From Desulfarculus sp. (lineage in GTDB: Bacteria > Desulfobacterota > Desulfarculia > Desulfarculales > Desulfarculaceae): 10,000 nucleotides of DNA. Both the position numbers and the translations under genes were made by a program. Positions 1 through 6,482 of this stretch are shown here, piece after piece. The first letter of the stretch is position 1. The number at the start of each line of letters is the position of its first letter. A model generated the notes under the pieces. That model searched no databases, was not told where the DNA came from, and was given only the letters and a program-made list of their open reading frames with translations. The DNA lies in assembly GCA_020216805.1 (NCBI GenBank), contig JAIWNN010000120.1, forward strand, positions 1-10,000, written 5' to 3'.

Positions 1-322
1 CGGCCTGGGCCAGGCTGCGCAGCGGGTCGCCGTGCACGCCGTCGCCCCGGAGCCGGGGCAGGGGCAGGCCCGGGCCCCAGGCCAGGAGGTGGTTGTGGCG
101 AGGGCTCAACTCCTGGCCGCCGATCACCAGCACCCCGTCGTGCCAGCCCAGACCGGAGGAGAGGCGGTCGTGGTCGCTCAAGAGGACCACCTCCACCCCG
201 GCCCGCCGAGCCCGCCGGGCGATCTCGGGCGCGCTGGCGGCCCCGTCGCTCTCGGTGGTGTGGACGTGAATCAGGGCCGTGACCGCCCGGGGGGCGGCGG
301 ATTCAGGCGCGGGCGGACTCAG
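1..322 (-). CDS. PHP-domain phosphoesterase-like protein, partial (N-terminal ~107 residues), probable CTG start
   Basis: The PHP superfamily comprises metal-dependent phosphoesterases and similar hydrolases. Read from 322 downward, the frame shows an HVHT motif at about residues 19-22, TESDG just after it, LLSDHD at about 47-52, GQELS at about 69-73 and a histidine-rich stretch ending in HLLAWG near 78-83. This is the usual order of the first PHP metal-binding motifs. The reading frame runs off the left window edge, so the C-terminal half is missing. No ATG, GTG or TTG occurs in frame upstream of the HVH motif near the gene junction. The best start is CTG at 322-320, with GGAG (complement of 331-334) 8 nt upstream and a 4-base CTGA overlap with the stop of the preceding PHP gene. 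Family assignment is firm. The start codon is inference. The substrate cannot be told. Confidence 0.8.
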   Translation of the reverse strand, partial: MSPPAPESAAPRAVTALIHVHTTESDGAASAPEIARRARRAGVEVVLLSDHDRLSSGLGWHDGVLVIGGQELSPRHNHLLAWGPGLPLPRLRGDGVHGDPLRSLAQA

Positions 323-978
323 GACAGACTCTCCAGGGCCCGGCGCAGGAAAGCCTCGGCGGCGGTGAAGGCGGCCTCCACCTGCTCGGGCTCCAGGCCG
401 GCGGCCAGGCCCACCCGCCGGGCCTGTTGGTGGTCGATGAGGTCTCCGGGGGCGTGGCTGTCGGTGTTGATCACCAGCTTGGCGCCGGCGGCCAGTCCCA
501 GGCGGGCCACCAGGCCGTTGCCCAGACCGTGGCCTTTGCGGGCGCTGAGTTCCAGCATCACTCCCCGCTGGGCGGCCAGGCGGGCCTCGCGCGGGGTCAA
601 TAGACCGGGGTGGGCCAGGAGGTCGGCCCCACCCTCGATGGCGGCCAGGTTGGTGCCGGCTGGCACCGGCTCCACGATGGTCTCGCCGTGGACCACCACG
701 ATGGCCGCCCCCAGGTCGCGGGCCTGGGCGATCATCTGCGGGATCAGGGCCGGGGGCACGTGGGTCAGCTCCACCCCGGGCAGAGCCTTGACCGTGTGCT
801 GACGGTTCAGGTCCTGGCAGGCCCGCCGCACCCGGGGCAGGATCAGGTCCAGGTTGCTCATGTCGGCGTGGTCGGTCAGGGCGATGCCGATCAGCCCCTT
901 GGCCTCGGCCCGCTGGACCAGCTCGGCCGGGATCAGTTCGCCGTCGCTGAAGATGGTGTGGGTGTGCAGGTCGATCAT
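319..978 (-). CDS. PHP-domain protein, histidinol-phosphatase-like metal-dependent phosphoesterase
   Basis: This 219-residue protein is a compact, complete PHP domain of the group often annotated as histidinol phosphate phosphatase domain or PolX C-terminal-like. Visible metal-binding motifs are DLHTHT (3-8) followed by SDG (11-13), TDHAD (35-39), GVELTH (68-73), VVHGE (95-99), LAHPG (121-125) and NTDSHAPGD (171-179). All expected His/Asp/Glu ligands appear present, so it should be an active metal-dependent phosphoesterase. The frame stays open up to 1062, but that extension lies over the end of the cyclase gene and does not look like protein. ATG at 978, directly before DLHTHT, with AAGAGG 6 nt upstream, is clearly the start. 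It follows the cyclase stop by 10 nt and its own TGA overlaps the next PHP gene, suggesting co-transcription. Its true substrate is unknown; a role in histidine synthesis is not supported by the neighbours. Confidence 0.9.
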   Translation of the reverse strand: MIDLHTHTIFSDGELIPAELVQRAEAKGLIGIALTDHADMSNLDLILPRVRRACQDLNRQHTVKALPGVELTHVPPALIPQMIAQARDLGAAIVVVHGETIVEPVPAGTNLAAIEGGADLLAHPGLLTPREARLAAQRGVMLELSARKGHGLGNGLVARLGLAAGAKLVINTDSHAPGDLIDHQQARRVGLAAGLEPEQVEAAFTAAEAFLRRALESLS

Positions 979-988
979 GCCGCGCCTC

Positions 989-1993
989 TTAATCCCCGGC
1001 CCCGTGGAGCCGGCATTGGTTGCGCCCGCGCTGCTTAGCCTGGTAAAGGGCCAGGTCGGCACTTTCCACCAGCTCGACCGGTTGGCCTCCGGCCCGGGGG
1101 GCCGCCGTCGCCACCCCCAGGCTGACCGTCACCACCCGGGCGGTCGGCGAATCGGGATGGGAAATCCCCAGGGCCTCCACCCGCCGGCGCAGATGCTCGG
1201 CCAGGGCCATGGCCGTCGTGGCGTTGTTTTCCGGCAGCAGGATGCAGAACTCCTCGCCCCCGAAACGGGCCACCAGGTCCACGCCGCGCTGGACCCCCTC
1301 GGCCAGGGCCTGGGCCACCTGACGCAGGCATTCGTCGCCGGCCAAGTGACCCAGCCGGTCGTTGTAGGCCTTGAAATGGTCGATGTCCACCATGATGGCC
1401 GCCAACTCCCGTTTGTGGCGCTGGGCCCGGCTCCATTCCCGCTTCAGGATCCGGTCCAGGTGGCGGCGATTGGCCACCCCGGTCAGCCCATCCTGGTTGG
1501 ACAGCCCCCGCAGCTTGCGGTTGTACATCGCCAGGCGGGAGGCCAGGCTCCGGAGCCTGGCCTCCCGCGCCAGGCGGCGGTCGGTCTCGGCCTTCAGGGC
1601 CAGGGCCGAGCGCACCCGGGCGGTCAGCTCCACCGCGTTGATGGGCTTGGTCAGATAGTCGTTGGCACCAGCGGCGAAGGCCTGGTCGAGGATGGCCATG
1701 TCATCCTTTTGAGTCACTATGATCACCGGGATGTCGCCGAACCGGCGATCCCGCCTTACCCGTCGGCAGACTTCGATGCCGGAGATGTCGTCCATCACGA
1801 TGTCGGTGATGATCAGGTCCATCGCGGCTCCGCCTTCCTCGGTCCAGGCGGCCTCCAGCTTTTCCAGAGCCTCGGCCCCGGAGGCGGCGGTGATGGGGGC
1901 GCGGTAGCCGGCCTTTTCAAGCACCTCGACCAAGGCGGTCCGGGCCAGGCGGGAGTCGTCCACCACCATAATGACAGGTGTTTGCATGGTCAT
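989..1993 (-). CDS. Response regulator diguanylate cyclase (receiver + GGDEF, PleD-like)
   Basis: This 334-residue cytoplasmic protein has an N-terminal receiver domain (about 6-130) and a C-terminal GGDEF domain (about 160-330). It is expected to make cyclic di-GMP from two GTP when phosphorylated. Receiver landmarks are the acidic pair D12-D13, phospho-acceptor D64 in IITDIVM, T94 and K116 in LTKP. The GGDEF domain begins with DGLTGVANRR (168-177) and carries the active-site loop RFGGEEF (243-249). An RxxD product-inhibition site (R236-D239) sits at the spacing seen in PleD, so feedback inhibition by c-di-GMP is likely. A short helical linker (about 134-162) joins the domains. ATG at 1993 is used here; a second ATG at 1987 is possible and neither has a strong ribosome site. 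No cognate kinase is adjacent. The two PHP genes follow immediately. Confidence 0.95.
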   Translation of the reverse strand: MTMQTPVIMVVDDSRLARTALVEVLEKAGYRAPITAASGAEALEKLEAAWTEEGGAAMDLIITDIVMDDISGIEVCRRVRRDRRFGDIPVIIVTQKDDMAILDQAFAAGANDYLTKPINAVELTARVRSALALKAETDRRLAREARLRSLASRLAMYNRKLRGLSNQDGLTGVANRRHLDRILKREWSRAQRHKRELAAIMVDIDHFKAYNDRLGHLAGDECLRQVAQALAEGVQRGVDLVARFGGEEFCILLPENNATTAMALAEHLRRRVEALGISHPDSPTARVVTVSLGVATAAPRAGGQPVELVESADLALYQAKQRGRNQCRLHGAGD

Positions 1994-2084
1994 GCGTCAA
2001 CCCCGGGCGATGCCAACTCAAGCCGATGAGGTGATTGAGCCATTCCCCGCCAAACGGCGGAGGCGTGGGGCAGACGGCCAACCA

Positions 2085-2564
2085 TTACATCTTGTACTTG
2101 CCGAAGTCCTCCGGGTCCATCTTCTCCAGCAGCTCGCTCCACTTGTCGTCTTGGTCCCCGAGCCGTTTCTCGCCGGAGCCGGCGGCCTCCAACACCTTGG
2201 GGTCGATGAAAATCGGGGCCTGGGCGCGCAGGGCCAGGGCCACCGCGTCCGAGGGCCGGGCATCGATGGTCAGCCCTCCCTGGGCGCTGGTCAGGTGGAT
2301 CAGGGCGTAGAAGGTGTTGTCTCTGAGGTCCACCACCTCCACCTTGACCACGGAATAGCCCAGCTCGGCGATGACGTTGCGCAAAAGATCGTGGGTCATG
2401 GGCCTGGCGAAGGAGACCTTCTCCAGCTCGCTGGCGATGGCGGTGGCTTCCAGCAGGCCGATCCAAATCGGCAGGCTGCGCTCGCCGTTCTGCTCCTTCA
2501 GGATCAGGATCGGGGAGTTGCTGGCCGGATCGATGGTCAGGCCCTGCACTGTCACGCGGATCAT
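2085..2564 (-). CDS. DUF151 / bifunctional nuclease (BFN) domain protein
   Basis: This 159-residue protein is a single DUF151 domain with a short C-terminal tail. Characteristic elements are GERSLPIWIG (27-36), the helix with E39 and E46, RPMTHDLL (54-61) and DARPSDAVALALR (101-113). The family is named after plant bifunctional nucleases. In bacteria its physiological substrate is poorly defined, so nuclease activity here is inferred by family only. The C-terminal 20 or so residues are charged and end in FGKYKM. The gene is very probably translationally coupled to miaB: its AGGAGG ribosome site (complement of 2572-2577) directly abuts the miaB TAG stop and lies 7 nt before ATG 2564. A 91 bp gap then separates it from the cyclase gene. 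Pairing with a tRNA-modification gene hints at an RNA-related job but does not prove it. Confidence 0.92.
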   Translation of the reverse strand: MIRVTVQGLTIDPASNSPILILKEQNGERSLPIWIGLLEATAIASELEKVSFARPMTHDLLRNVIAELGYSVVKVEVVDLRDNTFYALIHLTSAQGGLTIDARPSDAVALALRAQAPIFIDPKVLEAAGSGEKRLGDQDDKWSELLEKMDPEDFGKYKM

Positions 2565-2571
2565 TTGGACA

Positions 2572-2577
2572 CCTCCT
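2572..2577 (-). promoter_or_regulatory. Strong Shine-Dalgarno of the DUF151 gene, abutting the miaB stop
   Basis: The minus strand reads AGGAGG immediately after the miaB TAG, 7 nt before the DUF151 ATG. It is the best ribosome-binding site in this cluster and argues for coupled translation, with DUF151 likely made at a level at least as high as MiaB. Confidence 0.8.
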
Positions 2578-3906
2578 CTAGGCGGGCTCCACCAGCTTGC
2601 CCCGCAGGGAGTTCACCAACCCCTGCTCGACGCGCACCATCACCAGGCGGCCGGCCAGTTCCGGCGGTCCCGGGAAGTTCACCGCCCGGTTGGCCCGGGT
2701 GCGCCCGGTCAAGAGCCCAGCCCCCCGCTTGGCCGGCCCCTCCACCAGCACCTCCTCCAGCTTGCCGACCTGGGCCCGGTGCAGGGCCAGGGAGATCGCC
2801 CGCTGGCGCTCCTGGAGCCGGGCCAGCCGGCGAGACTTCTCGGCCTCGGTGATCTTGCCGGGCAGATCGCGGGCCTTGGTGAAGGGACGGTCGGAATACT
2901 TGAAGCTGAAAAGAAAATCGTAGCCCGCCGCCTCGATCAGCTCCAGGCTGGCCTGGAAGTCGGCCTCGGTCTCCCCGGGAAAGCCCACGATGATGTCCCC
3001 GCCCAGGGCCAAATCCGGGACCCGCTGGCGCAGGTCCTCCACCAGGGCCAGGTATTGCTGCCGGCTGTAGCCCCGGCGCATGGCCTTGAGGATGCGATCG
3101 CTGCCGGACTGGGCCGGCAGGTGGAGTTGGTCCATGACCTTGTCGATGCCGGTCAGGGCCTCGATCAGCCGGGGCGAGAGGTCCTTGGGGTGGCTGGTGG
3201 TGAAGCGCACCCGCCACAGCTCCGGCACCGCGGCCACCATCTCCAGCAGGTCGGCGAAGTCCGCCCCGCCCTCCGGATCGCGGTAGGAGTTGACGTTCTG
3301 GCCCAGCAAAGTCACCTCGCGCACCCCGGCCTGGGCCAGGGCGGCCACCTCCTCCACCACCTCGGCGGCGGCGCGGCTCTTTTCGCGTCCGCGCACGTGG
3401 GGCACCACGCAATAGGAGCAGAAGTTGTCGCAGCCTTGCATCACCGTGACCATGGCCTTGAGTCCGGGGTCGGCCGGGACCAGCCGGCGCGGGGCCAAGG
3501 GGCCGGGATCCAAGTCGGTGCAGGCCACCCGCCGGCCGGAGGCCGCCTCGGCGATCAGCTCCGGCAGCCGCTCCAGGGCCCCGGTGCCGAAAACCAGGTC
3601 CAGGTGGGGGATGTCCTTCAGGAGCTGACGGCCCTCCTGCTGGGCCACGCAGCCCCCCACCCCGATGAGCATCCCCGGCCGCCGGCGCTTGACCTCCCGC
3701 AACGCGCCCACGAAGGAGTAGACCTTATGCTGGGCCTTTTCCCGCACGCTGCAGGTGTTCAACAGCACCAGGTCGGCCGCCTCCGGGCTCTCGGCCGGGG
3801 CATAGCCCAGCTCGCTCAGGAGGCCCAGCATCCGGGCCGAGTCGTACTCGTTCATCTGGCAGCCGAAGGTGGTGATGTGCACCAGCTTGCCGCTTGCGCT
3901 CTCCAA
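2578..3906 (-). CDS. miaB: tRNA-2-methylthio-N6-dimethylallyladenosine synthase MiaB
   Basis: MiaB is a radical-SAM enzyme with two [4Fe-4S] clusters. It adds the methylthio group to i6A37 of tRNAs reading UNN codons. This 442-residue copy has the full architecture. The N-terminal UPF0004 domain has cysteines C16 (TFGCQMN), C52 (NTCSVRE) and C86 (GGCVAQQ). The radical-SAM core has C159, C163 and C166 in GCDNFCSYC, followed by VPHVRGRE, which is diagnostic of MiaB rather than MtaB or RimO. A C-terminal TRAM domain spans about 370-440. The start is unusual. The only in-frame initiator giving a full N-terminus is TTG at 3906, because an in-frame stop lies just upstream. GTG at 3882 would also retain TTFGCQMN but has no visible ribosome site. 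A TACACT -10-like hexamer lies on the minus strand at 3929-3924 without a good -35. The gene heads the minus-strand cluster. Confidence 0.97.
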   Translation of the reverse strand: MESASGKLVHITTFGCQMNEYDSARMLGLLSELGYAPAESPEAADLVLLNTCSVREKAQHKVYSFVGALREVKRRRPGMLIGVGGCVAQQEGRQLLKDIPHLDLVFGTGALERLPELIAEAASGRRVACTDLDPGPLAPRRLVPADPGLKAMVTVMQGCDNFCSYCVVPHVRGREKSRAAAEVVEEVAALAQAGVREVTLLGQNVNSYRDPEGGADFADLLEMVAAVPELWRVRFTTSHPKDLSPRLIEALTGIDKVMDQLHLPAQSGSDRILKAMRRGYSRQQYLALVEDLRQRVPDLALGGDIIVGFPGETEADFQASLELIEAAGYDFLFSFKYSDRPFTKARDLPGKITEAEKSRRLARLQERQRAISLALHRAQVGKLEEVLVEGPAKRGAGLLTGRTRANRAVNFPGPPELAGRLVMVRVEQGLVNSLRGKLVEPA

Positions 3907-3994
3907 AACACCTATCCCGCGCTAGTGTAACTCCTGAACCAAGGCTATCCCACCCCCGCCGGGGATGCAAGACCCGCCGCGGCGGTCCGGGGGC

Positions 3995-4024
3995 TTGCCA
4001 AGGTCCGCAGGCTTGGGACATTCT
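3995..4024 (+). promoter_or_regulatory. Possible sigma70-type promoter for the rhomboid gene
   Basis: TTGCCA (3995-4000, five of six to the -35 consensus) is followed after 18 nt by CATTCT (4019-4024, three of six to -10). Transcription would begin about 25 nt before the GTG start. An inverted repeat CCAAG/CTTGG (3998-4002 and 4012-4016) lies within the spacer and could be an operator. The -10 match is weak, so this is tentative. Confidence 0.3.
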
Positions 4025-4055
4025 AGAGGGGCCGCCGCAAAAGCTGGAGTTGGCC

Positions 4056-4721
4056 GTGATCCCCATCCGCGACGAAAATCCCACCACCCGCCCGCCGGTG
4101 CTGACCATCGCCCTGATGGCGGTCAACGTCCTGGTCTATCTGTTCCAGTTCAGCCTTTCGCCCCCGGCCGAGCAGCTTTTCGTCTTCGATTACGGCCTGG
4201 TTCCGGCCTGGCTGACCGGGGCGGCCCCGGTGCAGCCGCCACCGGACTTCATCCCCCGGCCCCTGACCCTGTTGACCAGCATGTTCCTGCACGGCGGGCT
4301 CTTGCACCTGGCCGGCAACCTGCTCTATCTCTGGATCTTCGGCAACAACGTGGAGGATCGCCTGGGGCCGGCGCGTTTTCTGGTTTTCTACCTGCTGGGG
4401 GGCGTTCTGGCTTCCCTGGCCTTCCTGCTCACCGAGCCGGCCGCCATGACCCCCATGATCGGGGCCAGCGGGGCCATCGCCGCGGTGCTGGGAGCCTATT
4501 TCGTGCTCTACCCCCGGGCCAGGGTGGTGGTGCTGGTCTGGTTTTTCTTCTTCGTGAATTTCGTGCGGGTCCCGGCGGTGGTGGTGCTGGGGATCTGGTT
4601 TCTGCTCCAGGTGCTGGGCTTGGGGGGCGAAGGCGTGGCCTGGATGGCCCACATCGGCGGCTTCGTGGCCGGCATGGCCTTGGTGCGGCCGTTCCTGCCC
4701 CGGGGCCACCGCCTGGTTTGA
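4056..4721 (+). CDS. Rhomboid-family intramembrane serine protease
   Basis: Rhomboids cleave transmembrane helices inside the lipid bilayer. The 221-residue product begins IPIRDENP, typical of the cytosolic N-terminus of bacterial rhomboids, and has about six hydrophobic segments (near 14-34, 72-96, 107-126, 132-152, 157-187 and 196-213). The catalytic dyad is visible: S138 in GASG and H199 in AHIGG. H84 and N88 (HLAGN) on the second membrane helix match the conserved oxyanion-side residues, so the enzyme should be active. GTG 4056 is chosen as start because GGAG at 4046-4049 sits 6 nt upstream. An open frame reaches back to 3894 but that extension overlaps miaB and is not protein-like. Its stop is 12 bp from the stop of the convergent exported-protein gene. 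Substrates cannot be inferred. Confidence 0.93.
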   Translation: MIPIRDENPTTRPPVLTIALMAVNVLVYLFQFSLSPPAEQLFVFDYGLVPAWLTGAAPVQPPPDFIPRPLTLLTSMFLHGGLLHLAGNLLYLWIFGNNVEDRLGPARFLVFYLLGGVLASLAFLLTEPAAMTPMIGASGAIAAVLGAYFVLYPRARVVVLVWFFFFVNFVRVPAVVVLGIWFLLQVLGLGGEGVAWMAHIGGFVAGMALVRPFLPRGHRLV

Positions 4722-4733
4722 GGTGGCGCGGGC

Positions 4734-5159
4734 CTAGCGCACCAGCTCCTTGACCTCCACCCGGCGCACCTCCGCGAGCGGGATGCGGAAGTTGCCATAG
4801 CTGGTGCGGCCGGTGGCCTTGAGGTTGCCGTCCAGGTCCAAGCTCACCGGCTCGCCCTGGGCCAGGCTGATCTTGGCCTTGAGCTTGCCGTCCTGGTTGA
4901 CGATGTCCACCGCCTTGACCTTGTCCAGGGGCACCGCCACCTGGCCGTGGCCCAGACCGCCCATCACGAAGGTTTGGCCGTCCACCGCGAACTCGGTCAG
5001 CTCCACCCGCAGGCCTTCTTGGTCCACCAGGATCACGCGGTAGTTGGACTGCGGCTCGGGGATGCGGGTGGGGGCCTGGCTGTCGCCAAAGCCCATGCCC
5101 AGCAGAAGGGGAAGCGAAAGCAGCAACACCGGGGGCGTCCAAGCTTTGCGGGCCATCAT
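4734..5159 (-). CDS. Small exported protein of unknown function with apparent internal duplication
   Basis: I do not recognise a named family. The 141-residue product starts MMARKAW and has a hydrophobic signal segment (about 10-24), after which the mature protein would begin near residue 25-27. No lipobox cysteine is present. The rest is mostly short beta strands and polar turns. Two stretches resemble each other. Each has a DG turn, then 8-10 residues, then a G-rich turn leading to (V/I)PL-x2-V-x2-V, as in VAVPLDKVKAVDIV and FRIPLAEVRRVEV. A periplasmic or surface beta-sandwich with two repeats is likely. ATG 5159 or the adjacent ATG 5156 both suit the GAGG and AGGG elements upstream. An open frame extends to a TTG at 5282, but a signal peptide at 5159 makes the shorter form much better. 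It converges with the rhomboid gene and diverges from the kinase gene. Confidence 0.75.
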   Translation of the reverse strand: MMARKAWTPPVLLLSLPLLLGMGFGDSQAPTRIPEPQSNYRVILVDQEGLRVELTEFAVDGQTFVMGGLGHGQVAVPLDKVKAVDIVNQDGKLKAKISLAQGEPVSLDLDGNLKATGRTSYGNFRIPLAEVRRVEVKELVR

Positions 5160-5195
5160 CACCCTACCTCGCCGCGAGTAGTTCCATCGGCATGG

Positions 5196-5208
5196 GCGCG
5201 GACCGCGC
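5196..5208. repeat. Short palindrome in the divergent spacer
   Basis: GCGCGG and CCGCGC flank a single central A, giving a perfect 6+1+6 palindrome 37 bp upstream of the exported-protein start. It could be a repressor site or simply a chance product of high GC content. Confidence 0.25.
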
Positions 5209-5301
5209 GGGAGCATCGCCCCGCCGCAGCCGCCGCGCCCCACCCATTTTGGTACCACGCCGGCCAGGCTCCGGCCAAGCAAAAACTATCCCTTCACCGG
5301 C

Positions 5302-5331
5302 TTGGACGCCCGACCCCGCCTGGTGTATCCT
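5302..5331 (+). promoter_or_regulatory. Probable sigma70-type promoter of the histidine kinase
   Basis: TTGGAC (5302-5307, five of six to the -35 consensus) and TATCCT (5326-5331, four of six to -10) are separated by 18 nt. They lie in the spacer between the divergent exported-protein and kinase genes. Transcription would start near 5338, giving a leader of about 50 nt before ATG 5389. In such GC-rich sequence a pair this good is unlikely to be random, but it rests on motif matching only. Confidence 0.45.
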
Positions 5332-5388
5332 GATAGCCACCCTCAACTTTTTCTCCGCTCTCCGGGGCGGTCCGGCGAGGGGGGGCCG

Positions 5389-6447
5389 ATGCTCCGTGGC
5401 CTGAGCCACCGCTGGCAAACCATCCCCACCTGGGTCAAGCTCGCGCCCATCATCCTGCTTTGGGCCGGGCTCTCCCTGGCCCACGCCCGCCTGCTGGACC
5501 TGAGACCCTCGCTCTGGCTGGCCACGGTGGAGAGGCTCTTCTTCCTGCCCCTGGTTCTGGCCGCCCTGCTCTTCGGCCTGCGGGGAGGCCTGGTTGGCGC
5601 GGCCATGATCGCCATCAATTATTACGAACCGCTGTTGACGACCCTGCGCCAGCCCCAGGGGGCCAACCTGGGCCACCTCCTGGCCGAGGTGGGGCTTTAT
5701 TTTCTGGAGGGGGCGGTGGTGGGCCTGATCGTGGACCGCGAACGACGCGAGGCCCGAAGGCTCCAGCAGGCCGAGAGCCTGGCGCTGCTGGGACAGGCGG
5801 CGGCGGCGGTGGCCCACGAGCTCAAGACCCCGCTGATCGCCATCGGCGGCTTCGCCCAACGCATGCTGCGCGATGTGCCCCCGGACCACCCGCACCATCG
5901 GCAGTTGGACATCGTGGTCAGCCAGGTGGGGCACATGGAGCAGCTTTTGCGAGAGATGCTGGACTATTCCCGCCCCCTGGAGCTGCGCCTGGCGCCGTTG
6001 GAGATCACGCCGCTGTTGGAGGAGTGTCAGGCCCTCAGCGCCGAGATGGCCGATGCCCAGGGGGTACGGGTGACCCTGGAGACCACCCCTGGGGCGGAAA
6101 CGGTCCTGGCCGACGCCGGACGGGTCAAGCAGGTGGTGCTCAACCTGGTGCACAACGCCATTCAGGCCTCGCCCCGGGGCGAGGTGGTGCGGCTGTCCGC
6201 GGGCCTGAGAAACGGAAGACTGCGTCTGGAGGTGAGCGACCAGGGGGCGGGGGTGGCCCCCGAGGACCAGGAGCGCATTTTCCATCCCTTTTTTACCACC
6301 AAGCGCCACGGCACCGGCCTGGGGCTGGCCATCTGCCGCAAGATCGTCCAGGCCCACGGCGGCGAATTGGAGCTTTTGCGCAGCGCCCCCGGCCAGGGCA
6401 GCACCTTCGTCGTCTCCCTGCCCCTGGAGCGAGTCCTGGAAGACTGA
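5389..6447 (+). CDS. Membrane sensor histidine kinase (NtrB/ZraS-like), orphan
   Basis: This 352-residue kinase has a compact N-terminal membrane module of three to four hydrophobic segments (about 18-36, 43-64, 66-80, 97-116) with almost no extracytoplasmic loop. A short linker (116-128) and the kinase core follow. There is no PAS or clear HAMP domain, so sensing is probably within the membrane. The HisKA H-box is AVAHELKTP with phospho-acceptor H143. ATPase motifs are the N box NLVHNA (N256), G1 box DQGAG (284-288), F box HPFFTTK (299-305) and G2 box GTGLGLAI (308-315). The proximal sequence AIGGFAQR resembles NtrB/AtoS/ZraS kinases, which usually pair with NtrC-type regulators. None is adjacent; NAD kinase follows on the opposite strand. 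ATG 5389 is preceded by a GAGGGGGGG run ending 3 nt upstream. The frame extends to 5302 but overlaps the promoter. Confidence 0.94.
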   Translation: MLRGLSHRWQTIPTWVKLAPIILLWAGLSLAHARLLDLRPSLWLATVERLFFLPLVLAALLFGLRGGLVGAAMIAINYYEPLLTTLRQPQGANLGHLLAEVGLYFLEGAVVGLIVDRERREARRLQQAESLALLGQAAAAVAHELKTPLIAIGGFAQRMLRDVPPDHPHHRQLDIVVSQVGHMEQLLREMLDYSRPLELRLAPLEITPLLEECQALSAEMADAQGVRVTLETTPGAETVLADAGRVKQVVLNLVHNAIQASPRGEVVRLSAGLRNGRLRLEVSDQGAGVAPEDQERIFHPFFTTKRHGTGLGLAICRKIVQAHGGELELLRSAPGQGSTFVVSLPLERVLED

Positions 6448-6482
6448 CCTCATCCCGACCGGGAAGCGGAGGCCGGCGGAGA

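Noticed and set aside
979..1062. N-terminal extension of the 319-978 PHP protein
   Set aside because: It overlaps the end of the cyclase gene and precedes a well-placed SD and ATG directly before DLHTHT.
1994..2084. Possible terminator or regulatory RNA before the cyclase
   Set aside because: Only a 5-bp GCC-rich hairpin (CCGCC/GGCGG) is visible and there is no U-tract, so it cannot be supported.
2371..3930. 519-codon plus-strand open frame
   Set aside because: It is antisense to miaB and DUF151, has a His/Gln/Gly-rich composition and no recognisable motif.
3894..4055. N-terminal extension of the rhomboid protein
   Set aside because: It overlaps the start of miaB, is Arg/Pro-rich, and GTG 4056 with its GGAG matches the family N-terminus.
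6448..6482. Bidirectional terminator between kinase and nadK
   Set aside because: Only a 4-bp TCCC/GGGA stem is present with no T or A run on either side.
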